Part shown: positions 13,543 to 24,239 of the stretch, in pieces
Layout: every line of letters starts with the position of its first letter
Position numbering within the stretch: the first letter of the stretch is position 1
Assembly: GCA_900759565.1 (NCBI GenBank)
Contig: CAAEVV010000014.1
Span: forward strand, 1 to 32,759
Source of the DNA: an uncultured Collinsella sp.
GTDB taxonomy: Bacteria > Actinomycetota > Coriobacteriia > Coriobacteriales > Coriobacteriaceae
Direction of reading: 5' to 3'
Length of the DNA stretch: 32,759 nt
Made by a program: the position numbers and the translations under genes
The notes under the pieces: model-generated
Database searches by the model: none
Told to the model about the DNA's origin: nothing
What the model saw: the letters and a program-made list of their open reading frames with translations, nothing else

Positions 13543-16500
13543 ACCCAGCTGCTGCAGCAGCATGAGCGCCGCCGCCACCGGGCCGGTGCCGTCGTTGGCG
13601 TCGAGGCCGCGGCCCAGGCCGCTGCCCGCGCCGGCGCCCGCCTTGTAGGGCACCGACAGCTTGCGGCTCTTGGGGAAGTTCACCGCGCCATAGCGGGTCT
13701 TAAGTTCAAAGGCCACTTTCTTGGGCACCTCGACGCCCAAAAACGTGATGCGTCCGCCGCTGAGCGTGACACTCTCGAGCCCCAAGCGCTCGCCGCGGAT
13801 GCGGATACGCGCGCGGTTGAACAGGTTGAGTCCCGCCAACGGCAGCTCGCCATGCGCGGCCTCGGTCTCCTCCTGCACCTCGTCGATACTCTCCAAGTCC
13901 TCAGCCGCCGCGAGCTTACGGTACACGAGCACGCGCTGATCCACCGCCGGCAGGTACTCCTCGGACAAGAAGTAGTCGGCCGGCAGGTTAATACCCACGC
14001 TCGCCGCCTCCACGCCGGCGTCGTCATCGCCGCGCGCCTCGGCCACTGCCTGGCCCAACATCTGCGTAAACAGGTCGAAGCCCACGCTCGACAGGTTGCC
14101 GTGCTGCTCGGCGCCCATAAGCGAGCCGGCACCACGGATCTCCAGGTCGCGCATGGCGATGCGCATACCGCTGCCCAGGTCCTGGAACTCGGAAAGTGCG
14201 GTCAGGCGCGCCGTCGCCTCCTCGGTGAGCGGCAGCTCGCCGGGGAACATAAAGTACGCGTATGCCTGCGTGGCCGAGCGGCCCACGCGGCCCTTAAGCT
14301 GGTAGAGCTGTGCCAGACCCAGACGCTGCGAGTCCTCGATGATGAGCGTGTTGGCCGTTGCGTTGTCGATGCCGCTCTCCACGATGGTCGTGGCGATGAG
14401 CACGTCGATCTTCTTGGTCGCGAACTCGATCATCACGTCCTCGACCTCGCGCGGGCTCATCTTGCCGTGCGCCACGCCCACGCGCGCCTCGGGCGCGGCC
14501 TCGTGCACGCGCGCCACGGCATCATCGATGGTCTTGACGCGGTTGGACACGTAATACACCTGACCGCCACGGCCCACCTCCAGGCGAATCGCCGCACTCA
14601 CCACGTCGGGGTCGTACTCCCCCACGTGCACGATCACGGGACGACGCCCGGTCGGCGGCGTCGTGATCAGGCTCATGTCGCGCACGCCGCTCGTGGCCAT
14701 CTGCATGGTTCGCGGAATCGGCGTTGCCGAAAGCGTGAGCACGTCAATCTGCTCGCGCAGGTTCTTGAGCTGCTCCTTGTGCTGCACACCAAAGCGCTGC
14801 TCCTCGTCAATGATCACCAGGCCCAGGTTCTTGGGGTTCACATCGGCCGAAAGCAGACGATGCGTGCCGATGAGCACATCAATCGTGCCCTCGGCAAACG
14901 CCTTGAGCGCGCGCTTCTGCTGCGCCGGGGTGCGGAAGCGGCTGAGCACTTCGACCTCGAGGCCAAACGGGGCAAAGCGCTCAAAGAACGTCTCGTAGTG
15001 CTGCTGGGCCAGAATGGTCGTGGGGCAGAGCACCATGACTTGGCGGCCGGAGTCCACGCACTTAAACGCCGCGCGCAGGGCAACCTCGGTCTTGCCGAAA
15101 CCCACGTCGCCGCACAGCAGGCGATCCATGGGCTTGGGCGCCTCCATGTCGGCCTTGATGTCGGCGATGGCCTCCAGCTGGTCGCGCGTCTCGTCGTAAG
15201 GGAAGCTCTGCTCCATCTCGATCTGCTCGGGCGTGTCGGGCGGGCAGGCGATACCGGTAATCGACGAGCGGCGCGTATACAGATCGACCAGGTCAAACGC
15301 CAGCTTTTTGGCGTTCTTGCGCGCCTTGTTGGTGGCACGCGTCCAGTCGGCGGTGTTGAGCCTGGTCAGGCGCGGCTTGTCGCCGTCAGGACCGACGTAT
15401 CGCGTGATGCGGTCGACCTGCTCCAACGGCACGTAGAGCTTGTCACCGTCGGCATATTCCAGCAAAAAGTAGTCGCGTTCCTTGCCGCCCACTTCCTGGC
15501 GCGCAATCTCGCTAAAGAGCGCGATGCCGTGGGTGGCATGCACCACGTAGTCGCCCGGCTTAAACGGGAACGTGATCTGCGTAATGTCAACCTTGCGGCG
15601 GCTGCGCGCGCGGTTGGCATCCATGCGGGCATTGAGGTCGGCGATCGAGAACACGGCCAAATTGGCGTCGGGCACCACCACGCCCTGCGGCAGGGCAGCG
15701 TCCACAAAGGTCACGCGCCCGCGCGAGATGGTGGGCACGGCAGCGCCGGCGGCAGCCTGCGCGGCGCCCGCCTCGAGCGAGCGGGCGTTGAGCGCGTCGG
15801 CCTTACGCTCGCGAATGAAAGCATGGGCCTCCTGACGTGCAGCACGATCTGCAGAATCCGCCGCCGCCACGCGCACGCGGTCGCCGATAGCACCGGCATT
15901 TTCGGGCGCCGCGGTCAGCGACTCCTCAAAGGTAATGCCCTCGTCGCCAAAGGTGAGCTCCATCGACTCGCGCGCACCGCGGTCGGGAATGGCAAACACG
16001 CAGGCGTAGCGCTTGCCCACGACTTCCTGAATGCGCGTCATAAAGCGATTGTCCGAGCCCGCAATGGCCGGCTGCTCAATCTTGAGCTCCGCCGTCACCG
16101 CGCCGCCGGCACGGATCAGGCTCACGTAGTTCAGGCGCTGCTGGGCACCAAAATCGAGCTGCTGGGCACGTACATACAGGCCATCCAGCCGGTCAATCCC
16201 TGCCTCGCCAGCACGCGCCTCGATATCCTCGTAGGCACGCAGGCAATCGTCGAACAGCGAGCGCGGCTCGGACAGCACCACGAGCGCCTTGCCGCTCACG
16301 TGCGCCAGCGGGCTCACGGTCTGGCCGTACATTACCGGCAAAAAGCGGTCGAGCTCGGGTGTAACGATGCGCGCATCCACCATCTCGAGCAATGCGGCCA
16401 GCTTGCTGTCGTCCTGGCTGGCGCGATAGAGCGCCACATGCATGTTGTGGACGGCCTCGTCGGTAAGCGCCAGCTCACGGCAGGGGAAGATCTCGATGCT

Positions 16501-17157
16501 GTTTTCGTTACCGATGGTCTGCCCCGTTGAGCTCACCATGCGACGGATGCGGTCGATCTCGTCGCCAAAGAACTCAATGCGCACGGGCGCTTTTTCCTGC
16601 GCGGGAAACACCTCGACGGTGTCGCCGTGCACGCGAAACAGACCGGGCGCGTCGGCGGCGCCGGCATTGGTGTAGCCCATGCCCACTAGGCGCTGCGGCA
16701 CCTCATCAAAAGGAATCTCCTCGCCCACCGCAAAGGTCGTGGACTCCCAATAGCGGCTCTCGACCGGCGGCACGCAGCGCAGCAGCGCGCGGGCCGAGGC
16801 AACCATGATGCAGTTGTCCCCGCGCACGATGCGCCCCAGAGCCTCGCAGCGCTGCGCCACCACGGCATCGTCGGGCGCCTGCTCGCGCCACGGATAGTCC
16901 TTGCGCTCGGGAAAACGGCACACGTGCGCCAGCCCCACGTAGGCGGCAAGGCTGCGCGCGGCGCGATCGGCCGCATCCTCGCCACTCACAATGTAGACCG
17001 TCGGGCGCGGACGGCGCGCAAACTGGGCGGCCGCCATAAGCGTGCGGCCCGACTGCGACACGGCCAGCGTCACGTCCTCGCCGGCATCGAGTCCGGCCTC
17101 GACGGTCTGCAGCGCCTCGGCAGTGTAGAGCTGCGCGGCTATACGGTGAATGAGCAT
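13525..17157 (-). CDS. mfd: Transcription-repair coupling factor
   Basis: A 1210-residue Mfd, which displaces RNA polymerase stalled at DNA lesions and recruits UvrA. The UvrB-like N-terminal part covers about 1-400. The RNA-polymerase-interacting domain starts near FKPGDYVVHATHG (532-544). The translocase has Walker A GDVGFGKT (683-690) and motif II DEEQ (784-787), followed by helicase C motifs and the C-terminal TRCF domain. The ATG at 17157 follows GGAGG at six bases; the longer frame is rejected. The C-terminus ends with an Ala/Gly-rich stretch and three Asp. It follows nth on the strand, with a terminator-like hairpin in its leader. Confidence 0.97.
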   Translation of the reverse strand: MLIHRIAAQLYTAEALQTVEAGLDAGEDVTLAVSQSGRTLMAAAQFARRPRPTVYIVSGEDAADRAARSLAAYVGLAHVCRFPERKDYPWREQAPDDAVVAQRCEALGRIVRGDNCIMVASARALLRCVPPVESRYWESTTFAVGEEIPFDEVPQRLVGMGYTNAGAADAPGLFRVHGDTVEVFPAQEKAPVRIEFFGDEIDRIRRMVSSTGQTIGNENSIEIFPCRELALTDEAVHNMHVALYRASQDDSKLAALLEMVDARIVTPELDRFLPVMYGQTVSPLAHVSGKALVVLSEPRSLFDDCLRAYEDIEARAGEAGIDRLDGLYVRAQQLDFGAQQRLNYVSLIRAGGAVTAELKIEQPAIAGSDNRFMTRIQEVVGKRYACVFAIPDRGARESMELTFGDEGITFEESLTAAPENAGAIGDRVRVAAADSADRAARQEAHAFIRERKADALNARSLEAGAAQAAAGAAVPTISRGRVTFVDAALPQGVVVPDANLAVFSIADLNARMDANRARSRRKVDITQITFPFKPGDYVVHATHGIALFSEIARQEVGGKERDYFLLEYADGDKLYVPLEQVDRITRYVGPDGDKPRLTRLNTADWTRATNKARKNAKKLAFDLVDLYTRRSSITGIACPPDTPEQIEMEQSFPYDETRDQLEAIADIKADMEAPKPMDRLLCGDVGFGKTEVALRAAFKCVDSGRQVMVLCPTTILAQQHYETFFERFAPFGLEVEVLSRFRTPAQQKRALKAFAEGTIDVLIGTHRLLSADVNPKNLGLVIIDEEQRFGVQHKEQLKNLREQIDVLTLSATPIPRTMQMATSGVRDMSLITTPPTGRRPVIVHVGEYDPDVVSAAIRLEVGRGGQVYYVSNRVKTIDDAVARVHEAAPEARVGVAHGKMSPREVEDVMIEFATKKIDVLIATTIVESGIDNATANTLIIEDSQRLGLAQLYQLKGRVGRSATQAYAYFMFPGELPLTEEATARLTALSEFQDLGSGMRIAMRDLEIRGAGSLMGAEQHGNLSSVGFDLFTQMLGQAVAEARGDDDAGVEAASVGINLPADYFLSEEYLPAVDQRVLVYRKLAAAEDLESIDEVQEETEAAHGELPLAGLNLFNRARIRIRGERLGLESVTLSGGRITFLGVEVPKKVAFELKTRYGAVNFPKSRKLSVPYKAGAGAGSGLGRGLDANDGTGPVAAALMLLQQLGASDDD

Positions 17158-17182
17158 GCTGTTCCTCCGGCATCGCAACGCC

Positions 17183-17211
17183 AAAAGCCCGCCGGGGCAA
17201 GCTCGGCGGGT
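17183..17211 (-). terminator. Terminator-like hairpin in the mfd leader
   Basis: CCCGCCG (17188-17194) pairs with CGGCGGG (17204-17210), and on the minus strand CTTTTGG follows. It ends about 26 bases before the mfd ATG, too close for a promoter to fit between, so either mfd is read through from upstream or this is an attenuator. Confidence 0.55.
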
Positions 17212-17284
17212 CGTACGTCAAATACATTGTCTGTCATGGTAGCGCATGGAGAGGACTCCGGCTCAAGGGCAAACCCAGCCCCGC

Positions 17285-17309
17285 AAAAAACGCCAGACGA
17301 AAATGCGTT
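17285..17309 (-). terminator. Weak terminator after nth
   Basis: On the minus strand AACGC and GCGTT form a five-bp stem around an 11-base loop, followed by a run of T (six in all). It is six bases past the nth stop. Confidence 0.45.
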
Positions 17310-17314
17310 CCGCC

Positions 17315-17980
17315 CTACCCCGCTACGCGCACGCTGGGGCACAAATTTGCCAGCGGACACTCGTCACACTTGGGTTTGCGGGCATCGCAGATCTCGCGAC
17401 CGAAGGTGATCCACTGATGGTTGACCGACTCCCAATACTCGTGCGGCAAAATCTTGAGCAAATCCTGCTCGGTCTTGAGCGGCTCCTTGGCATGCGTCTT
17501 GGGACTCAGCATCAGGCGGTGCGCAATGCGGTTGACGTGCGTGTCCACCGCAATGCCCTCCACGATGCCATACCCCACGTTGAGCACGATGTTCGCCGTC
17601 TTGCGTCCCACGCCCGGCAGCTTCACGAGTTCCTTCATGTCGGCCGGCACCTCGCCGCCATAGTCGGCGACGATCATCTGCGCGGCCTCGACGGCATGCT
17701 TGGCTTTGCTCTTGTAGAAGCCGAGTGACTTGATGGTGCCCGCCACGTCAGCCACGCTCGCCCCGGCCATGGCCTCGGGCGTGGGCCACTGGGCAAACAG
17801 CTTCGGCGTCACCTTGTTGACCTGCGCGTCGGTCGTTTGCGCCGAGAGCAGCACCGCAATCAGCAGGCGGAAGGGATTCTCGTGGTCCAAAAAGCACTCG
17901 ACCGGGCCATAGCGACGGTTGAGGCGCTCACACACCTCAACGGCGCGCTCTCGTTTGGCGGCATTGGTCTCGCGTGGCAT
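17315..17980 (-). CDS. nth: Endonuclease III (DNA glycosylase/AP lyase)
   Basis: A 221-residue HhH-GPD glycosylase that removes oxidised pyrimidines and cuts the abasic site. The helix-hairpin-helix LPGVGRKTAN carries the catalytic Lys, and AVDTHVNR carries the catalytic Asp. The 4Fe-4S motif C-X6-C-X2-C-X5-C is complete near the C-terminus (CDARKPKCDECPLANLC). The ATG at 17980 follows GAGGAG at five bases. It lies 63 bases after the ABC transporter stop and may be co-transcribed with it. A DNA repair role next to mfd is natural but not necessarily functional linkage. Confidence 0.96.
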   Translation of the reverse strand: MPRETNAAKRERAVEVCERLNRRYGPVECFLDHENPFRLLIAVLLSAQTTDAQVNKVTPKLFAQWPTPEAMAGASVADVAGTIKSLGFYKSKAKHAVEAAQMIVADYGGEVPADMKELVKLPGVGRKTANIVLNVGYGIVEGIAVDTHVNRIAHRLMLSPKTHAKEPLKTEQDLLKILPHEYWESVNHQWITFGREICDARKPKCDECPLANLCPSVRVAG

Positions 17981-18043
17981 AACGACTCCTCGGCTCAACG
18001 GCACAATAAACTTATGGACACAATTGTCCCACGTCCGAGACGC

Positions 18044-19846
<1,803 letters not shown>

Positions 19847-19920
19847 GGGCTTCCTTTCGCGTCTGATAGGGCGAAACGCCATTGTTGCACACTAAAGCGC
19901 ACTTCAGGCAAGTGCGACGC

Positions 19921-19954
19921 GAAAAGCGCCCGCGCCCCGCGCTTGCGCAGGCGC
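19921..19954 (-). terminator. Possible terminator after rmuC
   Basis: GCGCC (19932-19936) pairs with GGCGC (19950-19954), and inside CGC pairs with GCG. On the minus strand GGGCGCTTTTCG follows. Confidence 0.45.
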
Positions 19955-19971
19955 CCCGCCGTCAGATGAAG

Positions 19972-21327
19972 CTAGTCCTCGTCTTTTTGGTCTGCGAGCA
20001 GGCTCGCAGACGTAAGCCCCAAGATCTCGTCGGCCTCCTCGGCATCTTCCAGGGCGTCGATGTCCTTGAGCTTGCGCTCCATGACGTTGGTGCGCGTGGT
20101 GATGATGCCCTCGACCGTTTTGCCCGCGGTCTCGATCTGCTGCTGGGCGCGGCGCAGCGCCTTTTGATAGCGCGGCAGCTCGGCCTTGACAGCGGAGAGC
20201 ACGCGCAGTACATCGTCGGTGCGTTTTTGCAGCTTAAACGTTTGGTAACTCATCTGCAGGCTGTTGAGAATGGCCGCCATGGTGCTGGGGCCGGCAACGT
20301 TGACGTGATAGTCGCGGCCCAGGGTCTCGATAAGCCCGGGGCGGCTGACGACCTCGGCGTACAGTCCTTCAAACGGCACGAACATGATGCCAAAGTTGGT
20401 CGTTGCCGGCACACTCAGGTACTTTTCGCAGATGTCCTTGGCCTCGCGCTTGACCATGGTGTCGAGCGTCTTGCGCGCAGCCGCCACGGTCTCCGCATCG
20501 CCCGACTCCTGCGCGTCGAGCAAGTGCTCGTACGCGTCGCCCGGGAATTTGGAGTCGATCGGCAGCAGCACGGGATCGCCCTCGTCCACCGGCAGCTTGA
20601 CGGCAAACTCAACGCGCTCCGAGGCGCCGGGCTTGGTGGCGACGTTTTCCAGATACTGGTCGGGCGTAAGGATGTCCGCCAGAATTGCACCCAGCTGCAC
20701 CTCGCCCAAAATGCCACGCGCCTTCACGTTGCCCAGCACGCGCTTAAGATCACCCACGCCAGTGGCGATGGACTGCATGTCGCCCAGGCCCTTGTACACG
20801 GCCTCGAGCTGGTCGCTCACCTGCTTAAACGATGCCGACAGGCGATCGTTGAGCGTGCGGGAGAGCTTCTCGTCCACCGTCGCGCGCATCTGATCGAGTT
20901 GCACGTTGTTGTCTTTGCGGATAGCGCCCAGCTGGGCATCGACCGTCTCGCGCACCTTGTCCAGGCGGTGCTCGATGCCCTCGCGGTTGGCACCGAGCTG
21001 TTGGGCCGTCTCGCGGCGCAGGTCATCCATCCGGTCACCAGCTTGCGAAAACTCACGTGCGATGGTCAGGTAACGTTGCTGCTCCACGGCCGCATCTGTC
21101 GTCTGCTGCTGCGCGATGGCATTGGCCGTGCGGCGGGTTTCGGCCAGCGCGACGTTCAGGGCATCGAGCGCGTTGTTAGCCTGCTCGAGTGCTGCCAGCG
21201 TTTCCGCGCTACTGTCGCCACGCTCCCGCAACTCGGCACGCAGGCTCTTGAGTTGGAGGGCGCAAGCCGCAGCAACCCCCACCGCCACCAAGGCGATCAC
21301 AACAAGCACAATATCAATAGCAGACAT
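19972..21327 (-). CDS. rmuC: DNA recombination/RmuC family protein
   Basis: A 451-residue protein: an N-terminal membrane anchor (about 3-25), a long coiled-coil (about 30-180), then the RmuC domain (about 190-400) with GDLKRVLGNVKARGILGEVQ and the LPIDSKFPGDAYEHL block that fits a restriction-nuclease-like core. In E. coli, RmuC limits inversions between short inverted repeats, which is notable in a region so rich in them. The ATG at 21327 follows a G-rich GGGGGAG at short spacing; a start 11 codons upstream is possible but lacks a better site. Confidence 0.93.
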   Translation of the reverse strand: MSAIDIVLVVIALVAVGVAAACALQLKSLRAELRERGDSSAETLAALEQANNALDALNVALAETRRTANAIAQQQTTDAAVEQQRYLTIAREFSQAGDRMDDLRRETAQQLGANREGIEHRLDKVRETVDAQLGAIRKDNNVQLDQMRATVDEKLSRTLNDRLSASFKQVSDQLEAVYKGLGDMQSIATGVGDLKRVLGNVKARGILGEVQLGAILADILTPDQYLENVATKPGASERVEFAVKLPVDEGDPVLLPIDSKFPGDAYEHLLDAQESGDAETVAAARKTLDTMVKREAKDICEKYLSVPATTNFGIMFVPFEGLYAEVVSRPGLIETLGRDYHVNVAGPSTMAAILNSLQMSYQTFKLQKRTDDVLRVLSAVKAELPRYQKALRRAQQQIETAGKTVEGIITTRTNVMERKLKDIDALEDAEEADEILGLTSASLLADQKDED

Positions 21328-21378
21328 AAACTCCCCCCCCCAGACGCAATCGGTCATCAATCAAAACCGCGATCAATC

Positions 21379-21942
21379 TTACCCCGCCACACGCACCGGG
21401 CGCCCGGCGCCTTCTTGGGTGCCCCTCTCCTCCGCATATTCCATAATGCGGCGCGCCGTTTTCCTGCTCACCTTTGAGTCATCGCCGGCCAAGTATGCGT
21501 ATACGTTTCCTTTATTCAGGCGCAGAGCACGGCAGAGGCCATAGCGCGTTACACCCGATTCCTCCAATGCTACCAGCGTTTTCTTTCTCATCAGGGCGTT
21601 CACCCTTCTATCGGCCGCCGGCTTTTCCTTCACCGCTCTATACGCACGCCAAACGTTGGCATAACGATTAGGGAGCTCACTTTTGGCGCATAGAGACGCC
21701 ATGCTACCCGCTTGACCGTACAGGGATAAAACGTCTCGGTAATCCCGTTCCATCCACGAGCCCTCGGATAAACCCAGAACGTATTCGGCTTTTCCTTGCG
21801 CCAAAGCGAGCAAAAACAGAGGCTCCGCCACGCGCGGCGCATCCGTCGTCGCCTGCTCAACCAATTTTCTAAAACTCAGCGACTGCTGTCCGGATAGCTC
21901 TCGGCAATAGCCTTTTAAGAATCCCTCAAAGGTCAGATTCAA
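21379..21942 (-). CDS. HTH-containing partner of a nucleotidyltransferase (toxin-antitoxin-like)
   Basis: A 187-residue protein I do not recognise by name. The N-terminal half is helical. The C-terminal part (about 130-180) reads as a helix-turn-helix (GLCRALRLNKGNVYAYLAGD, followed by SRKTARRIMEYAEE), as in DNA-binding antitoxins. Translation starts at a TTG (21942) with AAGGAGG seven bases before it. That TTG overlaps the TGA stop of the upstream nucleotidyltransferase gene by four bases, so the two are translationally coupled. The longer open frame upstream is rejected. Base composition of the pair is more AT-rich than its neighbours, which hints at horizontal transfer. Confidence 0.75.
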   Translation of the reverse strand: MNLTFEGFLKGYCRELSGQQSLSFRKLVEQATTDAPRVAEPLFLLALAQGKAEYVLGLSEGSWMERDYRDVLSLYGQAGSMASLCAKSELPNRYANVWRAYRAVKEKPAADRRVNALMRKKTLVALEESGVTRYGLCRALRLNKGNVYAYLAGDDSKVSRKTARRIMEYAEERGTQEGAGRPVRVAG

Positions 21943-22469
21943 CCGAGTACCTCCTTTTTGTATTGTCTGTATGCACAGACCATCTCTTGATAGCTTCGCT
22001 CCGAAGGCGACGACGCCAGTGCTTCCCCCTCGTCGAATATAAGCCGTTCGAGCAGCCCCCAATCAAGTCGGTCGACGAATGCCTGACTATGAAGATCGAT
22101 GATGTCGTTCGGACGGTAGGCATAGAGCTTCATTACCGCCAGGTCCTCCAAGGATGGCGTAAAGTACCTGATAAAACGCGCCCCAATATCCAAGGGGATC
22201 AAACGATCTTCGTAATTGAATGGCATCTGATTACAATATGCCACCGCCATACCGTTCACCTCGGGGTATCGAGCTATGATCTCGCGGAGGCACCTGTCTG
22301 CCTCAAACACATCGATGTCATGTGTAACCGAACGATTCGTCACATCGTTTAGCATGAAGGCGCTTCCTCCCACCAATACAACGCTCGGCCTGTCGTCTCT
22401 TGGACCTATTTCCAGCTCCGCCTCTTCGTCAATGCCCAACAGAGTCTGCTCTAAATCCTGCTTATACAT
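21939..22469 (-). CDS. DUF6036-like nucleotidyltransferase (putative toxin of a TA pair)
   Basis: A 176-residue protein with a Pol-beta-type nucleotidyltransferase core: VVLVGGSAFML (30-40, Gly-Ser at 35-36), then the acidic pair in THDIDVFEAD (Asp51, Asp53), and a later Asp in IPLDIGARF. This is the layout of AbiEii/MNT-like enzymes that modify tRNA or proteins with nucleotides. The end, LEDLAVMKLYAYRPNDIIDL, matches DUF6036-type proteins as I recall them. The ATG at 22469 has a weak AGGA. The upstream region is very AT-rich. The HTH gene is coupled directly behind. Toxin activity is inference; it could also be a housekeeping nucleotidyltransferase. Confidence 0.75.
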   Translation of the reverse strand: MYKQDLEQTLLGIDEEAELEIGPRDDRPSVVLVGGSAFMLNDVTNRSVTHDIDVFEADRCLREIIARYPEVNGMAVAYCNQMPFNYEDRLIPLDIGARFIRYFTPSLEDLAVMKLYAYRPNDIIDLHSQAFVDRLDWGLLERLIFDEGEALASSPSERSYQEMVCAYRQYKKEVLG

Positions 22470-22592
22470 AGCAAATCCTATTATTATTTATCTTCAATAA
22501 TAATATTCAGTCGCACGACAGGGCCCACAGGATGCAAGAATTTTACTCGTGGCGATAATCCCAACACCTTAGAAGTCCTAATGTGACAAACG

Positions 22593-23015
22593 CTAACTCT
22601 CCCAGCCGGTGCGGATGGTTGTTATGACATCGCCTAGGCGCTGGCCGAGGGCTGACAGATGTTGGAGCACTTCGCCGGGCGAAGCACCGTTGAGGATGCA
22701 GGTGAGCGCATACGAGACCAAGAAAATCGCCGCAAGTCCTAGCGGAATGAGCACGATCATCGCCAATGTGCGCAGGCGCTGGCCCACGCGGCGGTGACGT
22801 GTGCGGCGTTTGTCGAACGCAAGCTCCTGCGCATATGAATCTTGTTGTACGGAATAGTTCTCTGGCGCCGATCCGCCCGCAGGCGAAACCGCGGGCGTAA
22901 CGTTTTGCGCAGGGGGCTGGGCGGCTACCCCTTGCATTTGTATCTCCATGAGTCGTTGCTGCTGACGCAGCATGCGCTCAGCTTGTTGCTGCGGAGTCTC
23001 AAGAAACAGATCCAT
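22593..23015 (-). CDS. Hypothetical single-pass membrane protein, Gln-rich N-terminus
   Basis: A 140-residue protein of unknown function. Residues 1-30 are Gln/Arg-rich and could form a coiled coil; 31-60 are Pro/Ala/Ser-rich and probably disordered. A basic stretch (68-82) precedes one transmembrane helix (about 84-108), and about 30 residues follow, suggesting an N-in orientation. The ATG at 23015 follows GGAGG at five bases, which rules out the TTG four codons upstream. There is no family motif I recognise and no operon partner. Confidence 0.7.
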   Translation of the reverse strand: MDLFLETPQQQAERMLRQQQRLMEIQMQGVAAQPPAQNVTPAVSPAGGSAPENYSVQQDSYAQELAFDKRRTRHRRVGQRLRTLAMIVLIPLGLAAIFLVSYALTCILNGASPGEVLQHLSALGQRLGDVITTIRTGWES

Positions 23016-23267
23016 GCTGGCCTCCAAAATCGGAGCATTCGACGCTTACGACCAGCATCCCGCACCGCCATGACCGCGACAACGCAATCGCCGGCAATAG
23101 CCACAAAGTTTCTTTTGCTCAAAAGCTGTCGAAAACCTCAACAACTCCCCTACCAGCACTTTCTCTGAGCTTTTTTACCGAATGATCTTTTGCCCTTCCA
23201 CCAACCCGCCAACTAACCAAAAGCTGACCAAAAGCTTGACGGAAATTGTGGAGACCGGGACCCCATA
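23016..23267. other. Intergenic stretch without a gene
   Basis: It holds the upstream region of the small membrane protein gene: AT-rich runs and a short tandem AGCTTTTGGT on the minus strand (about 23215-23240). I found no convincing promoter hexamer pair, coding frame or RNA gene. The rest of the gap up to 23453 is the terminator element described separately. Confidence 0.5.
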
Positions 23268-23299
23268 CAAAAACGTGCCGCCCCAAAAGGGGCGGCACG
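23268..23299 (-). terminator. Rho-independent terminator, copy A
   Basis: CGTGCCGCCCC (23274-23284) and GGGGCGGCACG (23289-23299) form a perfect stem with an AAAA loop on the + strand. On the minus strand it is followed by TTTTTG. Confidence 0.88.
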
Positions 23300-23429
23300 C
23301 TAACTTCTTATCAGTTTTTCAGTAGCGAGCACGCGACGGCCCGAAGCCGGAGCACAGGGCGGGGAGACACCTTTGCCTCGCGCGACCTGCGGAGCCGTGA
23401 GCGAGAGGGAAAGGTGTCTCCCCGCCCTG
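23268..23429 (-). repeat. Two-part 3' terminator element, copy A
   Basis: It comprises two hairpins joined by a linker shared with copy B (24212-24374). The gene-proximal hairpin has a perfect 20-bp stem (23355-23374 with 23410-23429), an inner CCTCGC/GCGAG stem, and the loop text GCGACCTGCGGAGCCGTGAG. The linker contains GTAGCGAGCACGCGACG. The distal hairpin is a terminator. It lies right after the stop of the membrane protein gene at 23454. Confidence 0.75.
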
Positions 23430-23453
23430 CGCCCCGTGGTCGGTGAGGACCGA

Positions 23454-24086
23454 CTACATGCCCGCGAGACCGCGGGCAGCGGTGGCGCACAGAAACGCCA
23501 AGGCTAGAATCACGAGCGAGCCCGCAATATCGGCCACCACGCCCGCAAAGCGACGCTCAAACAACCAGCTCTCAAAGTGCGGGGCGACGTTGCGCCAAAC
23601 ACGCCACAGCAAGATGCCCATACCGATGACGCCCGGGATATTGAGCAGTAGGATCTCGGAGCACAAAAGACCGATCAGGTTGCCGGCGGCAAAGCCCGCA
23701 TCACCCTCGCAGTATTTGCGATAGACCATATACAGCATGTACGCCACAAACGGCTGCAAGCACGCAGAAATGAACGTGACCACCATCGAGGGGTCCTGAG
23801 AAAAGACATCGGTGAGTTTATCGACACTCGTGGCGTCCTTCGAAGCCAAGAACAAACCGATAACCACAAGGGGCACCACGCCCAAAATTACCTCGACCAG
23901 AGTAAATAACTTGGCAGTCAAATCCTCACTAGCCGAATTCAAATGAGGCGCCCACTCAGGATGAGCATGCGCGCCGACCTTCTTGTCCTTCTCGGCACGA
24001 TCGGCCTTTTTGCCCTCGGCAACCCGACGACCAGGATCCTTGCGAGTTCCCGCCGCAGCAACCCGAGCCCGAGACTTCTTGCCCAT
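23454..24086 (-). CDS. Hypothetical four-helix membrane protein
   Basis: A 210-residue protein of unknown function. The first 45 residues are strongly basic (many Lys/Arg). Four hydrophobic segments follow at about 57-77, 97-119, 131-160 and 177-207. The pattern suggests an inner-membrane protein with a cytoplasmic basic tail. The ATG at 24086 follows GGGG at eight bases; a GTG three codons earlier is less well placed. It is flanked on both sides by direct copies of the two-part terminator element. No motif recognised. Confidence 0.75.
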   Translation of the reverse strand: MGKKSRARVAAAGTRKDPGRRVAEGKKADRAEKDKKVGAHAHPEWAPHLNSASEDLTAKLFTLVEVILGVVPLVVIGLFLASKDATSVDKLTDVFSQDPSMVVTFISACLQPFVAYMLYMVYRKYCEGDAGFAAGNLIGLLCSEILLLNIPGVIGMGILLWRVWRNVAPHFESWLFERRFAGVVADIAGSLVILALAFLCATAARGLAGM

Positions 24087-24211
24087 AAAAAACACCCCAT
24101 CAGGTAGTAGATAAACTAAAAGTCGCTACCCAGTGTACCCCCTAAACAACGGCGCCGCCCCAACCCGGAGCAAGCCCCGTCAACCAAATGGCCGCAACCC
24201 AATCCCTATAC

Positions 24212-24239
24212 AAAACGTGCCGCCCAAAAGGGGCGGCAC
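24212..24239 (-). terminator. Rho-independent terminator, copy B
   Basis: GTGCCGCCC (24217-24225) pairs with GGGCGGCAC (24231-24239). On the minus strand GTTTTG follows. Confidence 0.85.

Noticed and set aside
13426..16530. 1034-codon + strand open frame opposite mfd
   Set aside because: A shadow of mfd: high GC at codon position 3 on the minus strand opens it. The product is Arg/His/Leu-rich without domains.
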